A DNA stretch of 64,000 nucleotides, from contig NZ_CP108538.1 in the NCBI RefSeq assembly GCF_035994185.1, positions 4,193,501-4,257,500 on the forward strand, in the 5' to 3' direction. The translations under genes were made by a program, and so were the position numbers. Source of the DNA: Streptomyces sp. NBC_01217 (GTDB lineage Bacteria; Actinomycetota; Actinomycetes; Streptomycetales; Streptomycetaceae). Below, one piece after another: positions 59,457 to 64,000 of the stretch; the first letter of the stretch is position 1; each line of letters starts with the position of its first letter. The notes below the pieces were generated by a model. That model ran no database searches. It was not told where the DNA came from and saw only the letters and a program-made list of their open reading frames with translations.

Positions 59457-59485
59457 TTCACAAATTCATGAAAGTAGCGTAGCTT
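59457..59485 (+). promoter_or_regulatory. Promoter of the ABC exporter with central palindrome
   Basis: TTCACA (59457-59462), 17 nt, TAGCTT (59480-59485), then 7 nt to the ATG at 59493, giving a leaderless transcript; no ribosome-binding site exists. The spacer contains the palindrome TTCATGAA (59465-59472), well placed for repression by the divergent regulator. Confidence 0.6.
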
Positions 59486-59492
59486 CAAAATC

Positions 59493-60434
59493 ATGACGAA
59501 GGCAATCACGGTGGCCGGGCTGCACAAGTCGTTCGGCCGCACGCATGCGCTGGACGGCCTCGACCTCGGGGTCGAGACCGGTGAGGTCCATGGCTTCCTG
59601 GGGCCCAACGGCTCCGGGAAGTCCACCACCATCCGGGTGTTACTGGGACTGCTGCGGGCCGACTCCGGCGCCGCCCAGCTGCTCGGCCGCGACCCGTGGA
59701 AGGACGCGGTGGAGCTGCACCGCCGGGTGGCGTACGTCCCGGGCGACGTCACGCTGTGGCGCAACCTCTCCGGCGGCGAGGTGATCGATCTGTACGGGCG
59801 GCTGCGCGGGGGCCTGGACCGGGCCCGACGTGCCGACCTCGTCGAACGGTTCGAGCTCGACCCGACGAAGAAGGGGCGAACGTACTCCAAGGGCAACCGT
59901 CAGAAGGTCGCGCTCGTCGCCGCGTTCGCCTCCGATGTGGATCTGCTGATCCTGGACGAGCCGACGAGCGGGCTCGACCCGCTGATGGAGGAGGTCTTCC
60001 AGGACTGCGTCGCCGAGGAGCGTGCGCGCGGGCGGACGATCCTGCTGTCCAGCCACATCCTCAGCGAGGTCGAATCGCTCTGCGACCGCGTCAGCATCAT
60101 CCGCCAGGGGCAGACGGTGGAGACGGGTTCACTGGCGGACATGCGCCATCTGACGCGTACGAACATCAGCGCCGAACTGGCCGGTGCGCCCAACGGGCTG
60201 GCGCATCTGCCCGGCGTCCATGACCTCGACATACAGGGCCTGCGGGTCACCCTCCAGGTCGACACCGACAAGCTGGACGGCGTCCTCAAATCGCTCTCCG
60301 CATCGGGCATCCGGACGCTCACCAGCACCCCGCCCACGCTGGAGGAGCTCTTCCTGCGTCATTACGCGACCGACGCGACGGGCAGAACCGGCGCGACGGG
60401 CAGCAGCGAGGGCGTGGGGGTGGCGGCGCGATGA
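59493..60434 (+). CDS. ABC exporter ATP-binding protein
   Basis: 313 aa. Walker [10 protein letters not shown] (~36-44), signature-loop variant [11 protein letters not shown], Walker [15 protein letters not shown], then H-loop [11 protein letters not shown]. The signature SKGNRQK replaces LSGGQ as in the DrrA/CcmA-like drug-export group. C-terminal ~80 residues are the DrrA-type extension. Probably powers export of a toxic compound together with the coupled permease (ATGA overlap 60431-60434). Starts directly at the mRNA 5' end by promoter geometry. Confidence 0.9.
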   Translation: MTKAITVAGLHKSFGRTHALDGLDLGVETGEVHGFLGPNGSGKSTTIRVLLGLLRADSGAAQLLGRDPWKDAVELHRRVAYVPGDVTLWRNLSGGEVIDLYGRLRGGLDRARRADLVERFELDPTKKGRTYSKGNRQKVALVAAFASDVDLLILDEPTSGLDPLMEEVFQDCVAEERARGRTILLSSHILSEVESLCDRVSIIRQGQTVETGSLADMRHLTRTNISAELAGAPNGLAHLPGVHDLDIQGLRVTLQVDTDKLDGVLKSLSASGIRTLTSTPPTLEELFLRHYATDATGRTGATGSSEGVGVAAR

Positions 60435-62071
60435 CTGCCGTGACCACGACCGCACCGGCCGGTGCGGGACGCCGGGCCGGGGCCGGAGCAAGCGCCGGGC
60501 AGCTCGCCGGCACCTGGCCCCTGCTGAGGCTCGCGCTGCGGCGCGACCGGATCATGATGCCGATCTGGGTGATCGTGCTCGGCGCCTCCTTCTCCTCCGT
60601 CGGGAAGTCCTTCGCCTCGCTGTACGACACCGCCGCCCAGCGTGCCGAGCTGGCCGCGACGATGAACGCCAACAGCTCGCTCCGCGCCCTGTACGGCCCA
60701 GTCTTCGACGACTCCGTCGGCGGGCTCGTCAGCTGGCGGATGGTCGGCTTCGGCGGAGCACTGGCCGCCGTGATGAGCCTGATCATCGTCATACGGCACA
60801 CCAGGGAGGAAGAGGAGACCGGCCGTCAGGAGATGCTCTCCTCCGCCATGGTGGGCCGCCGCGCCCCGCTGACCGCCGCGCTCCTCGCCGCGCTGATCGC
60901 CAACACCGCGCTGGCGCTGATGATCGCGGCCTCCATGGCCGGGGCGGGCGCGGGCGGCACCGGAGCGGTGGTGCTCGCGCTGGCGGTCTCCGGGATCGGT
61001 GTGCTGTTCGCCTGCACGGCCGCGATCGCCGCGCAGTTCACCGAGAGCGCCCGGCTCGCGAAGGGGCTCACGGCGGCGGTGATCGGCGCCGCGTTCGTCC
61101 TGAAGGCGGCGGGCGACTCGGCGACGGACGACGCCTCGTCCGTGCTGACCTGGCTCTCCCCCATCGGCTGGGCGGAGAACGTGCGCGCGTACGCGGACGA
61201 ACGCTGGTGGGTGCTGCTCGTCATCGCGGCGGCCATCGCGGTCCAGGCCGCCCTCGCGTACGCCCTGGCCGGGCGGCGCGATGTCGGCATGAGCTTCCTG
61301 GCGACCCGCCCCGGGCCCGCCCAGGGGCGGATCTCCACGGCGTCCGGCCTCGCGCTGCGGCTCCAGCGCGGCTCACTGATCGGCTGGACGCTCTCCTTCG
61401 CCGCGGTCGGTGTCGTCTTCGGCGGGCTGACCGGCGGGGCGGCGGATCTCGTCGGCGACAACGCCAAGACGCAGGAGATCTTCGAGCGGATGGGCGGCCA
61501 GTCCGGTCTGACCGACGCGTTCCTCGCCGCGATGGTCTCCATGCTCGGGATGGTCGCCGCGCTGTACATCGTCGCGTCGGTGCTGCGGCTGTACGGCGAG
61601 GAAACCGCCGGGCGCGCCGAACCGGTGCTGGCGGGCGGGGTCGGCCGGATCGGTTGGGCGGCCGGTCATCTGGTCATCGCCTTCGGCGGCGCGGCCCTGA
61701 TCATGGCCGTCGGCGGCCTGGGCCTGGCCGCCGGTTACGGACACGAACTCCCGGCCGTGCTGGGTGCGTCACTGGTGCAGCTGCCCGCGATCTGGCTGCT
61801 GGGCGGAGTGACGGTCCTGCTGTACGGAGCATTCCCGAAGGCGGCGGTGGCGTCCTGGGGCGTGGCCGGGATCTGCCTCGCGCTGGGGTGGATCGGGCCC
61901 GCGATCGATCTGCCGCAGCCGGTGATGGACATATCGCCGTTCACACACCTGCCGAAGCTGCCGGGGGGCACGGGGATGGAGTGGGGCCCGGTGCTGGCGC
62001 TCACCGCGGCCGCTGTGGTGCTGGTGGGGGCCGGGGTGGCGGCGCTGCGGCGGCGCGATGTCCTGACGTGA
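60431..62071 (+). CDS. ABC-2-type exporter permease
   Basis: 546 aa. About 12 transmembrane helices in two six-helix halves, e.g. [69 protein letters not shown], then after ~300 [19 protein letters not shown] and [19 protein letters not shown]. This is the large exporter family in which both halves sit on one chain (SCO-type "multidrug exporter permease"). Coupled with the ATPase; export substrate unknown. Confidence 0.85.
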   Translation: MTAVTTTAPAGAGRRAGAGASAGQLAGTWPLLRLALRRDRIMMPIWVIVLGASFSSVGKSFASLYDTAAQRAELAATMNANSSLRALYGPVFDDSVGGLVSWRMVGFGGALAAVMSLIIVIRHTREEEETGRQEMLSSAMVGRRAPLTAALLAALIANTALALMIAASMAGAGAGGTGAVVLALAVSGIGVLFACTAAIAAQFTESARLAKGLTAAVIGAAFVLKAAGDSATDDASSVLTWLSPIGWAENVRAYADERWWVLLVIAAAIAVQAALAYALAGRRDVGMSFLATRPGPAQGRISTASGLALRLQRGSLIGWTLSFAAVGVVFGGLTGGAADLVGDNAKTQEIFERMGGQSGLTDAFLAAMVSMLGMVAALYIVASVLRLYGEETAGRAEPVLAGGVGRIGWAAGHLVIAFGGAALIMAVGGLGLAAGYGHELPAVLGASLVQLPAIWLLGGVTVLLYGAFPKAAVASWGVAGICLALGWIGPAIDLPQPVMDISPFTHLPKLPGGTGMEWGPVLALTAAAVVLVGAGVAALRRRDVLT

Positions 62072-62162
62072 CGGTGGCGGTGGCGGTGGCACGGGGGCGC
62101 CGCGGGGCGGGCGGCGGCCCCGGGGTGCAACCACTGCCCGGTGTACCCGCGTCACCCCCGTC

Positions 62163-62504
62163 ATGGAGAACCGACGCGAGACCGTCCATGAAGCCGTCCG
62201 CGGGGTCGCCGGATGCCTGGTCGTCGCGGCCGGCGGAGCCGCCGGGATGCTCGCCTGGGCCCCCTACGGGCGGCGCGGCATCTTCGGCGGCTTCGAGGGC
62301 GAGTCCGAGTGGAACGTACTGCTGCTCGGGCTGCCGGTCATGACGCTCGGCGGCCTCGCGGCCGGGGCCGCGCTCCTCGCCCTCGTACAGGGAAAGTGGC
62401 GGCGGTCGCTCGGGGCGGCGGCGCTCCTCGCCGCCCTCGCGGGCTTCGGGGTGGCATTCGACGTACTGCAGGGCCCGCCGTCGAGCTGCGGTCCGGACTG
62501 CTGA
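62163..62504 (+). CDS. Small membrane protein of unknown function
   Basis: 113 aa. Three hydrophobic segments: GVAGCLVVAAGGAAGMLAWA, VLLLGLPVMTLGGLAAGAALLALV, SLGAAALLAALAGFGVAFDVL; a C-terminal SSCGPDC. No family recognised. Starts 92 bp after the permease on the same strand and may be co-transcribed. ATG 62163 has no strong ribosome-binding site. Confidence 0.55.
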   Translation: MENRRETVHEAVRGVAGCLVVAAGGAAGMLAWAPYGRRGIFGGFEGESEWNVLLLGLPVMTLGGLAAGAALLALVQGKWRRSLGAAALLAALAGFGVAFDVLQGPPSSCGPDC

Positions 62505-62579
62505 GTGCCGGTGCCGGCCCGCCCCTCGGTCACGGCGTCGCCCCGGTCACAGCGCCCCCTCCTCACAGCGTCCCCTCCG

Positions 62580-63836
62580 TCACAGCTCCACGCGCAGTTC
62601 CCTCAGGCCCCTGATCACATAGCCCGGGTTCCACTCCGGCTCGGCCGCCAGCCGCATCTTCGGGGCGCGGCGCAGCAACTCACCGAAGGAAGCCGCCAGT
62701 TCGACGCGGGCCAGCGGGGCGCCCAGGCAGAAGTGGATGCCCGCGCCGAAGGTGATGTGCGGGTTCTCCGTGCGGGCCAGGTCCAGGGTGTCCGGGGCCG
62801 GGAAGCGGGCCGGGTCGCGGTTGGCGGAGCCGAAGAGCAGGGCCACCTCGGAGCCGCGTGGAATGACCGTCCCGTCGATCTCGATGTCGTCGAGGATCCA
62901 GCGTTCGAACATCTGCAGCGGGGTGTCGTACCGCATCAACTCCTCCACCGCCGTGGGCAGCAGCCCGTGGTCGGCGCGCAGGGCCGCGAGTTGCTCGGGG
63001 TGGCGCAGCAGCGTCCACCAGCCGTTCACCGTGGTGTTGACCGTCGCCTCGTGGCCCGCGTTGAGCAGCAGCACACAGGTCGAGATCATCTCCTGCTCGC
63101 TCAGCCGCTCCCCCTCGTCGTGAGCGGCGATGAGCGCGGAGACCAGATCCGTGCCGGGGTTCCTCCGCCGCTCCTCGATCAACTCGCGCAGATACGCGGA
63201 GAAGTCGAGCGACGCGCGGACGGCGGCACGGGCGGTGTCGTCCGACGGGTTCAGTTCAAACATTCCGCAGATCGCCGCCGACCAGGGCCGCAGCGGGGCG
63301 CGGTCGGACTGCGGGATGCCGAGCATCTCGGCGATGACGGCCACGGGCAGCGGCTCGGCGACCGCCGTGAGCAGATCCCCGCCGCCCGCCTCGACGAACG
63401 AGTCGACCAGCCCGGCCGCCAGCCGCCGTACGGTCGGGACGAGCTGCTCGACCGTGCGCGGGGTGAACGCCTTGGAGACCAGGCGCCGGATGCGGGTGTG
63501 GTCGGGGGCCTCCAGATCGAGGAGCCCCTGCCCGTTGAGGGTGTGGAACGGCTCGTGCTCGGCGGGCGGCGGCGTACGGCCGAACTCCTCGTGGGTGAAG
63601 CGGTGCAGATACGTACGGCCCAGGCGGCGGTCGCGCAGGAGTGCGGACACATCGGCGTAGTGCGGTACGAGCCACTGGTCGGTCGGCTCGAAGTAGTGCA
63701 CCCGCCCGGCCGCACGCAGCGCGGCGTAGGCGGGATACGGGTCGGCGACGAACGCCGGGGACCAGGGGTCGAAGAGTGCCGAAGGCGCGGAGGGTGCGGA
63801 GGAGTCGTCGGCCGCGGGACGTGAGGACGGGTGCAT
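62580..63836 (-). CDS. Cytochrome P450
   Basis: 418 aa. Bacterial class P450: I-helix LLLNAGHEATVNTTVNG (Ala-Gly-x-Glu-Ala-Thr), ExxR in AVEELMRY, and haem-binding FGAGIHFCLGAPLARVE with the thiolate Cys. Also DHTRIRRLVSKAFTPR before helix C. It hydroxylates an unknown small substrate using external ferredoxin/reductase, neither of which is adjacent. No ribosome-binding site before ATG 63836, so perhaps leaderless. Confidence 0.95.
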   Translation of the reverse strand: MHPSSRPAADDSSAPSAPSALFDPWSPAFVADPYPAYAALRAAGRVHYFEPTDQWLVPHYADVSALLRDRRLGRTYLHRFTHEEFGRTPPPAEHEPFHTLNGQGLLDLEAPDHTRIRRLVSKAFTPRTVEQLVPTVRRLAAGLVDSFVEAGGGDLLTAVAEPLPVAVIAEMLGIPQSDRAPLRPWSAAICGMFELNPSDDTARAAVRASLDFSAYLRELIEERRRNPGTDLVSALIAAHDEGERLSEQEMISTCVLLLNAGHEATVNTTVNGWWTLLRHPEQLAALRADHGLLPTAVEELMRYDTPLQMFERWILDDIEIDGTVIPRGSEVALLFGSANRDPARFPAPDTLDLARTENPHITFGAGIHFCLGAPLARVELAASFGELLRRAPKMRLAAEPEWNPGYVIRGLRELRVEL

Positions 63837-63915
63837 GTACGGACGCTAACCGGACCCGACGGCCACCGACCACCCACCCGGGACACGGCCGGCTGATCGG
63901 GACACGCCCAGCCGC

Positions 63916-64000
63916 TCAGGACGGCGTGACCAGCCGGGCCTCGTACGCGAAGACCGCCGCCTGCGTACGGTCGCGCAGCCCCAGCTTCACCAGGATGCGG
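63916..64000 (-). CDS. LuxR-family regulator, C-terminal end (partial)
   Basis: The last 27 codons of a minus-strand gene reading RILVKLGLRDRTQAAVFAYE and ending LVTPS, cut off by the window edge. It is the end of a LuxR-type helix-turn-helix (second recognition helix ILxKLGLRDRTQAA), so probably a NarL-type response regulator. Nothing about its receiver domain can be said. Confidence 0.8.
   Translation of the reverse strand, partial: RILVKLGLRDRTQAAVFAYEARLVTPS

Noticed and set aside
1..64000. tRNA, rRNA and CRISPR arrays
   Set aside because: No cloverleaf-like tRNA gene, ribosomal RNA segment or regularly spaced repeat was recognised anywhere; small tRNA genes could still be missed without a covariance search.

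Overview
The window is chromosomal DNA of a Streptomyces or a very close relative. It has very high G+C, third-position GC bias, many GTG starts and 4-bp ATGA/GTGA stop-start overlaps. It also carries typical Streptomyces families: DUF397 next to an XRE/DUF5753 regulator, a SLATT protein, DUF5063, a PucR-type regulator, a family-19 chitinase with DasR-like boxes, and Tat and lipoprotein secretion signals. From memory, the order asd-ask-DUF5063-recR-ybaB ... purA-diacylglycerol kinase matches the S. coelicolor core around SCO3614-SCO3630, so the right half is core chromosome and the left half (about 1-27 kb) is accessory.

Layout. (1) 1-4.7 kb: remnant of a mobilizable element, with a winged-helix protein full of inverted repeats, a frameshifted zinc-binding gene, an array of GGGGACCGTCCCC palindromes, three consecutive hairpins that look like an oriT, and a mobC-relaxase pair. 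(2) 4.7-13.8 kb: a tightly coupled minus-strand operon encoding an archaeal-type methionine adenosyltransferase, two small-molecule phosphotransferases, a histidine phosphatase, a second seryl-tRNA synthetase, a GT4 glycosyltransferase and a free-standing AlaRS-like catalytic core. It is divergent from an XRE regulator followed by a NUDIX hydrolase, with a palindromic candidate operator between. (3) 14.5-23.7 kb: a defence-type island. It contains a GmrSD-like DUF262/DUF1524 nuclease fused to an alkyltransferase-like domain that lacks the acceptor cysteine. Convergent to it are drmB, drmC, a PD-(D/E)XK-like protein and a RelE-UvrD fusion. The drmB-drmC order is that of DISARM, but drmA is absent apart from a possible 28-codon tail.

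(4) 24-32.6 kb: Tat-exported DyP peroxidase plus beta-propeller lipoprotein, a 57-aa basic protein with a strong terminator, SGNH lipase, SnoaL-like protein, methyltransferase, S9 peptidase and SURF1. (5) 32.6-45.9 kb: ECF sigma factor with a membrane partner, asd-ask, DUF5063, recR, ybaB, SLATT, GntR regulator, class III aminotransferase, Ser/Thr kinase. (6) 45.9-54.5 kb: an intact IS630-family element, an XRE/DUF397 pair, a large secreted propeller protein, a sliding-clamp paralogue preceded by a textbook PafBC-type DNA-damage promoter, a PucR regulator and a GH19 chitinase. (7) 54.8-64 kb: a membrane-anchored PstS-like protein, purA, a diacylglycerol-kinase-like protein, a MarR/GbsR-type regulator divergent from a two-gene ABC exporter, a P450 and the C-terminal end of a LuxR-type regulator.

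The best candidates for something undescribed are the SerRS/AlaRS-like/MAT operon (4.7-13.8 kb) and the composite defence island (14.5-23.7 kb). No tRNA, rRNA or CRISPR array was seen. All assignments come from reading motifs and context; no database search was run.
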